A stretch of 5,554 nucleotides of DNA from assembly GCA_018365895.1 (NCBI GenBank), contig JAGZJD010000112.1:1-5554 (forward strand), written 5' to 3'. The notes beneath the pieces are model-generated. The model was not told the origin of the DNA. It saw only the letters and a program-made list of their open reading frames with translations, and ran no database searches. A program made the translations under genes and the position numbers. The DNA is from Lachnospiraceae bacterium (GTDB taxonomy: Bacteria; Bacillota_A; Clostridia; Lachnospirales; Lachnospiraceae). Below are positions 1 through 5,554 of the stretch, piece after piece. The number at the start of each line of letters is the position of its first letter. Position 1 is the first letter of the stretch.

Positions 1-1
1 C

Positions 2-352
2 AAATGTCCGGAATGTGGCAAATTCATGCTGGAAGTCAACGGAAAACACGGAAAATTGCTCGTCTGTCAGGATCGGGAATGCGGACACAAAGAAACCATT
101 TCCCGCCATACCAACGCCCGCTGCCCGATCTGCCATAAAAAAATGGATCTGGTAGGAAAAGGCGACGGACAACGATTTGTCTGTGTATGCGGACATAAAG
201 AAAAATTAAGCGCTTTCGAAGACCGGAAGAAAAAAGCAGGAAAAGGCGCCAGCAAAAAAGATGTGAATAATTATTTGCGAAAACAGGCAAAAGAAGCGAA
301 CGAACCGATCAACAATGCCTTTGCAGAAGCATTTTCGAAGATACAGTTGTAA
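2..352 (+). CDS. topB: DNA topoisomerase III, C-terminal zinc-ribbon tail (5' end outside window)
   Basis: This is the last 116 codons of a gene that enters from the left edge; the frame is open from base 2 and ends in TAA at 350-352. Seen: cysteine pairs at visible residues 2/5 (CPEC), 22/27 (CQDREC), 41/44 (CPIC) and 61/63 (CVC), then the motif EKLSAFEDR, a lysine-rich linker, SKKDVNNYL, and a short tail ending FSKIQL. Family knowledge: Clostridia topoisomerase III proteins (type IA, ATP-independent relaxation and decatenation of DNA) often end in this kind of zinc-ribbon region, which helps bind single-stranded DNA. The catalytic tyrosine and Toprim domains lie upstream and cannot be checked. 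An internal ATG at 26 is not a credible start, because the zinc motif begins before it. The gene is convergent with the lipoprotein gene to its right. Another zinc-ribbon protein is possible but less likely. Confidence 0.88.
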   Translation, partial: KCPECGKFMLEVNGKHGKLLVCQDRECGHKETISRHTNARCPICHKKMDLVGKGDGQRFVCVCGHKEKLSAFEDRKKKAGKGASKKDVNNYLRKQAKEANEPINNAFAEAFSKIQL

Positions 353-377
353 TAGTGGAAGATAAATAAAGAACACC

Positions 378-426
378 AAAATAGAACCCCAATAGCAGTT
401 CACAACAGCCATGAGGGTTCTATTTT
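378..426. terminator. Rho-independent terminator between convergent genes, probably bidirectional
   Basis: The arms at 378-389 (AAAATAGAACCC) and 415-426 (GGGTTCTATTTT) are perfectly complementary over 12 bp, with a 25-nt loop. On the plus strand the right arm ends in TATTTT and runs on into ATTTTG, a usable U-rich tail for the topoisomerase transcript. On the minus strand the second arm ends the same way, so the hairpin can also stop the lipoprotein operon, which ends at 439. The long loop and the U-tract lying partly inside the stem are slightly unusual. Confidence 0.75.
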
Positions 427-438
427 ATTTTGTACGAT

Positions 439-1062
439 TTAATCAATACATGAAATCAATCTCTCATCATCAAATACCACTCTAATTGAAACCGTAAATG
501 TTGTTCCTGTAGTTTGATCGATCAACTCAAAAAGTTCAATCGGATCCGATTCACTTTTGGCTTTCTTATTCCCTACCCGTACACAATCATCCAACCAGAT
601 TCGATAATCTTCCCTCAACGGATGAAGTTTCCAGGAAGCTGTCTTAAACAATTCATTCAAAAGAATTTCTTCCTCAGAATAGCCATTCGTATTTTCAGTG
701 GATTGATACACTGTCTTATTCGGCTCAAAATATAAATTTCCCATTTCCCATTGATTATTCCCAGAGGTCTTGACTCTAATCCCTACTTTTCCATTTTTAG
801 AGCTAAGTGACTCACTGAGTCCACTATCTGGATAAGTGTCTGAAGTAAAATCCATACGAAACTGAAAAGAATTATATTCTTTCATTTCGATGTCCTTATA
901 TGCAAAATACATATTAATCTGTTGATCTGTAGCAACCTCTTCCACTCCTTGAAATCGTTCCTGCTTTATTCTCTCTTCTGCATCCTTCTGATTCGCACTA
1001 CATCCTATGCTAAATACTAAAATATAAATGATTCCACATAAAATAACGATTCTTTTTTTCAC
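439..1062 (-). CDS. Putative lipoprotein, paralogue of the neighbouring upstream lipoprotein; function unknown
   Basis: 207 residues, exported by inference. Residues 1-21 form a lipoprotein signal: a basic start (MKKR), a hydrophobic core, and SIGC with the lipid-acceptor cysteine at 21. Serine at the -3 position is off the usual L/V/I. The mature part is soluble, with no further membrane segment. Motifs shared with the next gene upstream (1059-1667) are GVEE...DQQINMYFA (39-54), a stretch from W144 ending IWLDD, and PIELFELIDQTTGT (ending at 187). The start is GTG and overlaps the upstream gene's TGA stop as GTGA, so translation is probably coupled; a weak purine stretch (AAAGTGGA) lies about 10 nt upstream. 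It is the last gene of the presumed five-gene operon and ends before the shared terminator. I do not recognise the family. A role in envelope sensing or in modulating the L,D-transpeptidase is only inference from position. Confidence 0.85.
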   Translation of the reverse strand: MKKRIVILCGIIYILVFSIGCSANQKDAEERIKQERFQGVEEVATDQQINMYFAYKDIEMKEYNSFQFRMDFTSDTYPDSGLSESLSSKNGKVGIRVKTSGNNQWEMGNLYFEPNKTVYQSTENTNGYSEEEILLNELFKTASWKLHPLREDYRIWLDDCVRVGNKKAKSESDPIELFELIDQTTGTTFTVSIRVVFDDERLISCID

Positions 1063-1667
1063 TCCACAATTCCACTTTCTTTCTGAGACTTCCAGCCATC
1101 TGTTATCATAATTATGTCTTCAAGTCTAACAATAAATTCTGTCCCTGTTGTCTGATCTACAAGCCGGAACATTTCAACAGGCTCTATCGTTCTTTCCAAA
1201 CTTTCTACATACTCATCCATCCAGATATGATAGGTATCTTCTGTTGGCTTTAACATCCATTCTGCATTCTCATAAATATCCTGCACTCTCTTATCTACTG
1301 TGTATCCCCATTTGGGAAGTTCACTTCCCGGCCTATATATAGACGTTTTCTCTTCCATATATATATTTTCCATGCTCCATTCATTCTCAGATGTTTTTAT
1401 TTTTATCCCCAATTTTTTATCACATGGAGTGTATGATATACCTGGAATCATAGATCTTCCCCATGGAGATTCAATACTGAATAAAAAAGAATAACAATCC
1501 CATTCATGCAATGGTCTTTCCTTAAGCGCAAAATGTATATTAATCTGCTGATCCATAATGATATCATCTACACCTTTAAAGGCCTCTTCTTCGGTTAGTT
1601 CTACTTGCCTGTTGCACCCTGTACAGACAAGCATACAACATATCACAATTAAAAAAAACTTTCTCAT
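1059..1667 (-). CDS. Putative lipoprotein, first of a tandem paralogous pair; function unknown
   Basis: 202 residues. The N-terminus (MRKFF, hydrophobic core, VCTGC) is a lipoprotein signal with the acceptor cysteine at 18; cysteine at -3 is unusual, but TGC itself is normal. The mature domain begins acidic (ELTEEE) and carries the motifs seen in its downstream partner: GVDD...DQQINIHFALK (32-49), a stretch from W137 containing YHIWMDE, and PVEMFRLVDQTTGT (ending at 176). Conservation is highest at the two ends of the mature domain, while the middle (about 50-120) differs more. The start is ATG with AGGAAG about 8 nt upstream, 28 bp after the L,D-transpeptidase stop, so both are likely on one transcript. 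The pair probably arose by tandem duplication. No catalytic motif is recognisable; a binding or sensory role outside the membrane is a guess. Confidence 0.86.
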   Translation of the reverse strand: MRKFFLIVICCMLVCTGCNRQVELTEEEAFKGVDDIIMDQQINIHFALKERPLHEWDCYSFLFSIESPWGRSMIPGISYTPCDKKLGIKIKTSENEWSMENIYMEEKTSIYRPGSELPKWGYTVDKRVQDIYENAEWMLKPTEDTYHIWMDEYVESLERTIEPVEMFRLVDQTTGTEFIVRLEDIIMITDGWKSQKESGIVE

Positions 1668-1695
1668 TTTTCGCTCTTCCTCTCATATCCATATT

Positions 1696-3102
1696 TTAAT
1701 AATGAATGATAACCGGTGTTCCTACTTCTACCTTACTAAATAAAAGTTGTGCCTGATCTACTGGCATATTGATACAGCCGTGGGAACCTGTTCCTGAAAT
1801 TTGATTGAGAGTACCGCCAAATGCACTTTGCCAGTCTGCATCATGAAATCCAATCCCACTCCATGTTACTCTCATCCAAAATCTTACAGGCTGAATATAT
1901 TTCGGCTGTCCTGTCGTTGGATTCGTTTCTCCGACTAACGTAGAATCCGCTTCTTTTTCTAAAATCGTATAGACTCCTTCTGGTGTGATTTTTTCCGGAA
2001 TCGGTTCTCCTGAAACAATATCCGTACTTAATTCTACAGTCCCATTAACCACATACCACATATGCTGTGCCGTAAGGTCTACATCAATATAGGTATTTCC
2101 CCAATCCGGCATTGCATGGGTTGCTGCTATTCCACCGATATAATATGCTGGCTGCCGCGTCACAATCGCCTTATTTTTAATATCATTCTGCAAATTTGTA
2201 AGTTCCGTTTCTTCATCGATTGACCATCCATAGGTTCCCCCTGAAACCTGAGCAGCTCGTCCATCGGGTGTTGTAAATGCACGGGTAATTCCAACCGTAT
2301 CATTTTTATTCCCAAACTCCTCCAGCCATACTTTGATCAAATCTGTCTGAAACACAACTTCCATATCCTGATCGACCGTAATCCAGGTGCCAATCAGGGA
2401 ACGATCCACTATCACAGGTTCTGTCATGTCATATGTAATAGATGCTTCTAAATAAGAATTCATAATATCACATGCCGCACGCACCTTTTCTGATTTTTCT
2501 GTATATTCCGGTGCAAGATAACACTGTTCTTTTTCCAGATTCAAATTCATATCCTGAGCTTTTATCTTCTTCTCGATTGCTTTTTTTAATTTTTCGTAAT
2601 CAATTCCCGTACCATTCGTTTCTTTCTGAATTACAAACTGTTCCCCGTTAAATACCGGTTTTGCATTTTCTCCCGGAATCTGCTCTTCTTTTAATATTTT
2701 CAGCTGATTGATCTGCTCATCCAAAAGAGTTTCGTCATATTCCACGTTAAATTTCACTGTTTTTGTTTTCTTCTGAAAGATATCCGCAATCCATGACCAG
2801 ACATTCTGCTGTTTTAAGACCTCTTGAATTTCTTTATTGGAAGCATATTTTAAATGAATATTTTTTCCATAAATGCTTTCTTCTTCCACACCCTCATCCC
2901 CAATAGTCAATTCATATGTTTCAATCACTTTCTCAAATTGCTTTGTTGCATCTAAAAGAGACTTTCCTGATACGTCTATTTTATTGATTGTTGTATCCGG
3001 ATAAAAATGTTTAGAAAAATAATATGCCACACCAAAATAACCAAAAATAAACAAACATATAACACAACCTATGATTACCCAAATCACTGCTTTCTTCTTC
3101 AT
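1696..3102 (-). CDS. Membrane-anchored L,D-transpeptidase (YkuD domain with PG_binding_4-like region)
   Basis: 468 residues. The N-terminus is a short lysine-rich stretch followed by one hydrophobic segment (about 5-29), so the protein is anchored with its bulk outside the cell. Residues about 40-325 resemble the PG_binding_4 type region found before the catalytic domain in Gram-positive enzymes of this class (VSGKSLLDA near 44; SGGTYGWSID near 287-296). The YkuD domain spans about 336-468 and has its hallmarks intact: GFHDADW with H420, and SHGCIN with catalytic C443. Family knowledge: these enzymes attack the third residue of a tetrapeptide stem and make 3-3 cross-links, and relatives such as Enterococcus faecium Ldtfm bypass beta-lactam-sensitive penicillin-binding proteins. 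The length fits a full enzyme. The start has a very strong GGGGGAGGG site (3112-3120) 9 nt away. The gene follows the response regulator by 34 bp, which suggests its expression is tied to that signalling pair. Confidence 0.95.
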   Translation of the reverse strand: MKKKAVIWVIIGCVICLFIFGYFGVAYYFSKHFYPDTTINKIDVSGKSLLDATKQFEKVIETYELTIGDEGVEEESIYGKNIHLKYASNKEIQEVLKQQNVWSWIADIFQKKTKTVKFNVEYDETLLDEQINQLKILKEEQIPGENAKPVFNGEQFVIQKETNGTGIDYEKLKKAIEKKIKAQDMNLNLEKEQCYLAPEYTEKSEKVRAACDIMNSYLEASITYDMTEPVIVDRSLIGTWITVDQDMEVVFQTDLIKVWLEEFGNKNDTVGITRAFTTPDGRAAQVSGGTYGWSIDEETELTNLQNDIKNKAIVTRQPAYYIGGIAATHAMPDWGNTYIDVDLTAQHMWYVVNGTVELSTDIVSGEPIPEKITPEGVYTILEKEADSTLVGETNPTTGQPKYIQPVRFWMRVTWSGIGFHDADWQSAFGGTLNQISGTGSHGCINMPVDQAQLLFSKVEVGTPVIIHY

Positions 3103-3111
3103 TTACAGTTT

Positions 3112-3120
3112 CCCTCCCCC
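3112..3120 (-). promoter_or_regulatory. Strong ribosome binding site of the L,D-transpeptidase gene
   Basis: The minus strand reads GGGGGAGGG, then A and AACTGTAA before the ATG at 3102. It is the purest Shine-Dalgarno match of the operon and suggests that the enzyme is translated more efficiently than its neighbours. It also fixes the start. Confidence 0.7.
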
Positions 3121-3136
3121 AAAGTAAAACGTAATA

Positions 3137-3862
3137 TCAGAGCCATCGAGAACTTTTTGAATATTCCAATATCGCCTGCATAAATTTCTTCTTTTTATAT
3201 TTACTGATCAGAATACTTTCACCGTTTTTCAATATAACCTCTGAACCACTGATTGAAACAATATATTGTATATTTACAATATAAGCTGTATGAATTCTAA
3301 AAAATCTGGCATCTGTTTTTAAAATATTCTCCAGTTCTTTCATTGTATACCTGACTTTATATTTCTGATATATCGTATGTAGCCAAATACTTCTGTCCAT
3401 TGTATCAATGTACATAAGATCGCTGTACTTAATGACTGCATGATTACATTCCGTTTTAATGCACAGACACTTTTCCTCTTCCTTTATTTTACTTAAACAC
3501 TTTTGAAATTGCGTTTGAAATTCCTCATAGGTTACAGGCTTCAGCAAATATCCAATCGCATTCACTTGATAACTCTGTACCGCAAATGAATCATAATTTG
3601 TAATGAATACAATTGGGATACTATTATTTACTTTTTGAATTTCTTCTGCAATTTTTATACCATTATTTTCGCTTCCCTCAAATATAATATCTAAAAATAT
3701 CAGTTGAATATCCGGATTCTTTTTCACCTGTTCCATCAGCTCATCTGGATTTTGAATCCCCAGAATCTCCAATTGAAGATTCTGTTCTGACCCAATCTGT
3801 TGCAAGTACTCTCGAATTATTTTCAGAAATTTATCATCATCATCGCAGACTAAAACCTTCAT
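3137..3862 (-). CDS. LytTR-family response regulator (AgrA/LytR type)
   Basis: 241 residues in two domains. The receiver (1 to about 122) has the acidic cluster CDDDD at 6-10, the phospho-acceptor D58 in LIFLDI, T88 in FITNYD, and K108 in LLKPV, so all the switch residues are present. The LytTR DNA-binding domain (about 135-238) contains the typical FFRIHTAYIVNIQYI stretch near 187-201 and a basic C-terminal end (KYKKKKF). Family knowledge: such regulators bind pairs of short direct repeats upstream of promoters, about two helical turns apart, and often activate their own operon and exported products. The start has GGAGAG 8 nt upstream. It follows the kinase by 89 bp and precedes the L,D-transpeptidase by 34 bp, so it is almost certainly the kinase's partner. 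Its targets are not shown by the sequence; the operon itself is the obvious candidate. Confidence 0.95.
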   Translation of the reverse strand: MKVLVCDDDDKFLKIIREYLQQIGSEQNLQLEILGIQNPDELMEQVKKNPDIQLIFLDIIFEGSENNGIKIAEEIQKVNNSIPIVFITNYDSFAVQSYQVNAIGYLLKPVTYEEFQTQFQKCLSKIKEEEKCLCIKTECNHAVIKYSDLMYIDTMDRSIWLHTIYQKYKVRYTMKELENILKTDARFFRIHTAYIVNIQYIVSISGSEVILKNGESILISKYKKKKFMQAILEYSKSSRWL

Positions 3863-3951
3863 GATGCCATCTCTCCATCTTTTCTTTTAATCCTTTTCTA
3901 TTATGAATACTATAACATGTCCATCTCCCGTCCTACACTCTATCTGTTTAA

Positions 3952-5244
3952 TTAGACGCTTTTTGTGTTCAATTGGACAGATTGCATGGCTGGAATACAT
4001 ATTGAAATTTCAAACTGTCCTTCCTCGATAGAAATTTTGCAGGTTCCATCATATCTTTTTACTGCTTCTTCTACACACAGCAACCCTAATCCATGAGATT
4101 TTTTATCCTTTTTCGTTGTTAAAAACCGGGAATGTTGTACAATAATTTCTGCTATAGGATTTGTCATTTCCACGAATAAAATGCCCTTGTCCTCCCAAGT
4201 TCTTAATTTGATTTCCTTTTGGGATAATTTTTCACATGCCTCAATTGCATTATCCACTAAATTCCCAAAAACAGAGATTGTATCCAGTGCATTCAGCTGA
4301 TTGATATACTGTGCTGCAAACTGATAATTGAAATTAATCCCTTTCTCTTTGCAAACTTTCGCCTTATTCATGATCAACAAATCTAAAATCCGATTCCCAC
4401 TGTTTACGTAATTATCAAATCTCCCAAAGTATTCATCAATATCTTTTAAATATTTTATCTCCACATCATCTCCAAGAATCAGAAAATTTTTCAGGTCATG
4501 CTTGATTTTACGTATTTCTTCATGTAATGCATTTGTCTGCTCATAATAATCAGCTTCCTTTTTGACTTTATCAAAAAGGGTCTCCAATTCCATTTTTTCA
4601 TAGTTTATCCGATAATAACGACTCATAATATTCAAATATGAAAACAAAATCAGCCCCATTATCAAAAGCTGTAGAAAGAACATCCATTCCATTTTGGGTT
4701 TTCCCCCTGACGATATAATATTACCCAAGTACAAATAAAGACCTGTCAGGACACTGCCCAAAAAAACAATACTCCATATCACGATTTTTCCAACTTCTTC
4801 TCTGTTTTTCAAATCTGTAATTTTATTGATGATATTAAGAATAAAACATTCGCAAATTTTTGCACAGGTATAAATCACGATCCACATTCCCCCTGTCGCT
4901 TCTAAAATCATCTCCAATTCATAGCGCATCGTTAATGCCATTGTAACAAGTGATACTAAAATTTCCCCGATCATCACCCCTAAGAGTATTTCAAATGTAC
5001 GAATTATCATCTTCTTTTCATAATATACCAAAGAGAAGATGATAGCATAGAAACAAAAATTAATAATTGTTAAAAAAACTAAACTTTTTACCTGGAAATA
5101 ATTTTCTGCTAATAATACTGTCACAATCACGAAAAAACTTGCCATCCCCCGTATTCTTTTAGGATCTTTCATCGTATATTTCCTATTAAACCAATAAAAA
5201 ATCCCTAAATCTACTATACAACTTAACAATCCAAATATACTCAT
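3952..5244 (-). CDS. Sensor histidine kinase, GHKL type (AgrC-like, polytopic membrane sensor)
   Basis: 430 residues from the preferred start, or 435 from an ATG at 5259. Residue numbers here follow the 435 form. The N-terminal half has six or seven hydrophobic segments (about 7-23, 38-51, 58-80, 88-110, 123-145, 158-180, 192-212), followed by a charged, probably coiled-coil linker (215-250). The phospho-acceptor is H254 in IKHDLKN. The ATPase part has the N box FGNLVDNAIEACE (N333, N337) and the glycine-rich loop SHGLGLLCVEEAV (389-400). This matches the HPK10/AgrC group with its GHKL ATPase, which usually pairs with LytTR regulators such as the one encoded next. The ATG at 5244 has GGGGAG 7 nt upstream, whereas AAAGG directly abuts the ATG at 5259, so the shorter form is favoured. 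No AgrB or AgrD peptide gene is visible nearby, so the ligand is unknown. First gene of the presumed operon. Confidence 0.94.
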   Translation of the reverse strand: MSIFGLLSCIVDLGIFYWFNRKYTMKDPKRIRGMASFFVIVTVLLAENYFQVKSLVFLTIINFCFYAIIFSLVYYEKKMIIRTFEILLGVMIGEILVSLVTMALTMRYELEMILEATGGMWIVIYTCAKICECFILNIINKITDLKNREEVGKIVIWSIVFLGSVLTGLYLYLGNIISSGGKPKMEWMFFLQLLIMGLILFSYLNIMSRYYRINYEKMELETLFDKVKKEADYYEQTNALHEEIRKIKHDLKNFLILGDDVEIKYLKDIDEYFGRFDNYVNSGNRILDLLIMNKAKVCKEKGINFNYQFAAQYINQLNALDTISVFGNLVDNAIEACEKLSQKEIKLRTWEDKGILFVEMTNPIAEIIVQHSRFLTTKKDKKSHGLGLLCVEEAVKRYDGTCKISIEEGQFEISICIPAMQSVQLNTKSV

Positions 5245-5251
5245 ATCCTTT

Positions 5252-5257
5252 CTCCCC
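5252..5257 (-). promoter_or_regulatory. Ribosome binding site that decides the kinase start
   Basis: GGGGAG on the minus strand stands 7 nt before the ATG at 5242-5244. The alternative in-frame ATG at 5257-5259 overlaps this site and has only AAAGG with no spacer, so it is less likely to be used. Confidence 0.6.
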
Positions 5258-5264
5258 ATCCTTT

Positions 5265-5319
5265 ATTTTAAAATAATTCTATCATTGTTTTTATGGATTT
5301 TCTATCTCTATAACCACAA
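5265..5319 (-). promoter_or_regulatory. Probable promoter region of the kinase-regulator-transpeptidase operon
   Basis: This is the only non-coding DNA between the upstream hairpin and the operon, and it is strongly AT-rich. A -10-like TAGAAT lies at 5281-5276 on the minus strand, but no good TTGACA-like -35 sits 16-18 bp before it, which would fit an activator-dependent promoter. A second possible -10 (TATAGA, 5312-5307) lacks a -35 as well. The heptamer GATAGAA occurs twice here (see the repeat entry). The location is supported by gene layout; the exact elements are weak. Confidence 0.35.
5277..5306 (-). repeat. Direct heptamer repeat in the operon promoter region (possible LytTR operator)
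   Basis: GATAGAA on the minus strand occurs at 5306-5300 and again at 5283-5277, 23 bp apart, or about two helical turns. LytTR regulators typically bind two short direct repeats with roughly this spacing. The downstream copy overlaps the candidate -10. The repeat does not match a published LytTR consensus, and 7 bp can recur by chance in AT-rich DNA. Confidence 0.25.
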
Positions 5320-5330
5320 AATGCGGTTAT
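5310..5330. repeat. Imperfect dyad overlapping the terminator arm
   Basis: On the plus strand ATAACCAC (5310-5317) faces GCGGTTAT (5323-5330) across AAAAT, matching at 7 of 8 positions. In minus-strand RNA the mismatch becomes a G-U pair, giving an 8-bp stem with a 5-nt loop. It shares one arm with the terminator at 5320-5361, so the two hairpins exclude each other. Confidence 0.45.
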
Positions 5331-5361
5331 CATCTGGCTCACCCCAGACAATAACCGCATT
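5320..5361 (-). terminator. Hairpin terminator after the SleB-like hydrolase gene
   Basis: The arms AATGCGGTTAT (5320-5330) and ATAACCGCATT (5351-5361) are perfectly complementary over 11 bp. An inner 5-bp helix (TCTGG 5333-5337 with CCAGA 5344-5348) caps the structure. On the minus strand the stem begins 12 nt after the hydrolase stop codon and ends in a short TTTT run (5321-5318). The U-tract is short, so some read-through into the kinase operon is possible. Confidence 0.7.
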
Positions 5362-5373
5362 CTTTCTCTACAA

Positions 5374-5554
5374 TTAATGGAAAAAATGATCCCCGATCTG
5401 AATCCCATAATTCCCGTTTCCAAAATACAGGCAATCCCCAATTGGATTCACTCCTGCCATCGCATCTGCCGCTGCCTGCATAGCAGTCTGCGTATATCCT
5501 TCCGAGCTGCGGACAGTATCCAGCCATCCTGTCATCGCCGGGCCAAACTGCCCT
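5374..5554 (-). CDS. SleB/CwlJ-type cell wall hydrolase, C-terminal end (5' part outside window)
   Basis: The frame is open from the right edge (first whole codon 5553-5551) and ends in TAA at 5376-5374, giving 59 residues. Seen: QFGPAMTGWLDTVRSSEGY, then a helix rich in alanine (TAMQAAADAMAG), then NPIGDCLYFG (36-45) and GIQIGDHFFH at the very end. This order of an alanine-rich helix, NP(V/I)GD..YF, and a final QIG.H.F is the usual C-terminus of the SleB/CwlJ (Hydrolase_2) family, which cuts peptidoglycan, in spore formers often spore cortex. The catalytic glutamate lies upstream and is not visible. Another minus-strand reading frame across the same DNA (about 5339-5527) has no family features and is a shadow. 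The gene ends just before a hairpin and reads in the same direction as the kinase operon. Whether it is a germination enzyme or a vegetative hydrolase cannot be told. Confidence 0.82.
   Translation of the reverse strand, partial: GQFGPAMTGWLDTVRSSEGYTQTAMQAAADAMAGVNPIGDCLYFGNGNYGIQIGDHFFH

Noticed and set aside
36..412. Minus-strand ORFs opposite the topoisomerase tail
   Set aside because: They are antisense shadows with low-complexity, Phe/Arg-rich products and no ribosome sites; the plus-strand zinc-ribbon frame explains the DNA.
514..735. Plus-strand ORF of 73 codons within the last lipoprotein gene
   Set aside because: Antisense shadow of a lipoprotein gene whose frame is supported by its signal peptide and by its paralogue.
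1148..1743. Plus-strand ORFs across the first lipoprotein gene
   Set aside because: Antisense shadows; the minus-strand frame shares motifs with the tandem paralogue, so it is the coding one.
3895..3923. Possible internal promoter before the response regulator (TGGACA, 17 bp, TAGAAA on the minus strand)
   Set aside because: The -35 is good but the -10 matches only four of six bases, and such matches are common in AT-rich DNA. The 89-bp gap leaves room for a promoter, but the sequence does not prove one.
3863..3951. Small peptide gene or regulatory RNA in the kinase-regulator gap
   Set aside because: No start codon with a ribosome site followed by a sensible peptide, and no stable hairpin, was found by eye.
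5339..5527. 62-residue minus-strand ORF starting with ATG
   Set aside because: It is out of frame with the SleB-like hydrolase tail, has no domain features, and ends inside the terminator hairpin.

Overview
The window looks like chromosomal DNA from a low-GC, probably spore-forming Clostridia, most likely Lachnospiraceae-like. The evidence is a topoisomerase III tail with several zinc-binding cysteine pairs, a SleB/CwlJ-type cell wall hydrolase tail, a GHKL (AgrC-like) kinase with a LytTR regulator, strong GGAGG-type ribosome binding sites and AT-rich coding DNA. The genus cannot be fixed from the sequence alone.

Layout. At the left edge (2-352, plus strand) is the 3' end of a type IA DNA topoisomerase III gene. 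It converges on a minus-strand gene block, and a 12-bp-stem hairpin at 378-426 lies between them and can serve both strands. From 5244 down to 439, five genes run in the same minus-strand direction: a membrane sensor kinase, a LytTR response regulator, a membrane-anchored L,D-transpeptidase and two tandem related lipoproteins. The gaps, in transcription order, are 89 bp, 34 bp, 28 bp and a 4-bp overlap, and I see no terminator between the genes, so they probably form one operon. Upstream, at the right edge, is the last 59 codons of a SleB-like hydrolase (5374-5554, minus strand), closed by an 11-bp-stem hairpin at 5320-5361. The 75 bp between that hairpin and the kinase gene is the only obvious place for the operon's promoter.

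How the genes may work together (inference). The kinase would sense an envelope or extracellular signal and phosphorylate the regulator. The regulator would control its own operon and perhaps others. The outputs encoded here are a peptidoglycan cross-linking enzyme of the YkuD family, which makes 3-3 cross-links and can bypass penicillin-binding proteins, and two exported lipoproteins of unknown function. The window therefore reads as a self-contained cell-wall sensing and remodelling module. The two lipoproteins are the least explained part: they share clear motifs with each other, but I cannot place them in a named family.

There is no stretch longer than about 130 bp without a gene. I found no tRNA, rRNA, CRISPR array or insertion sequence.
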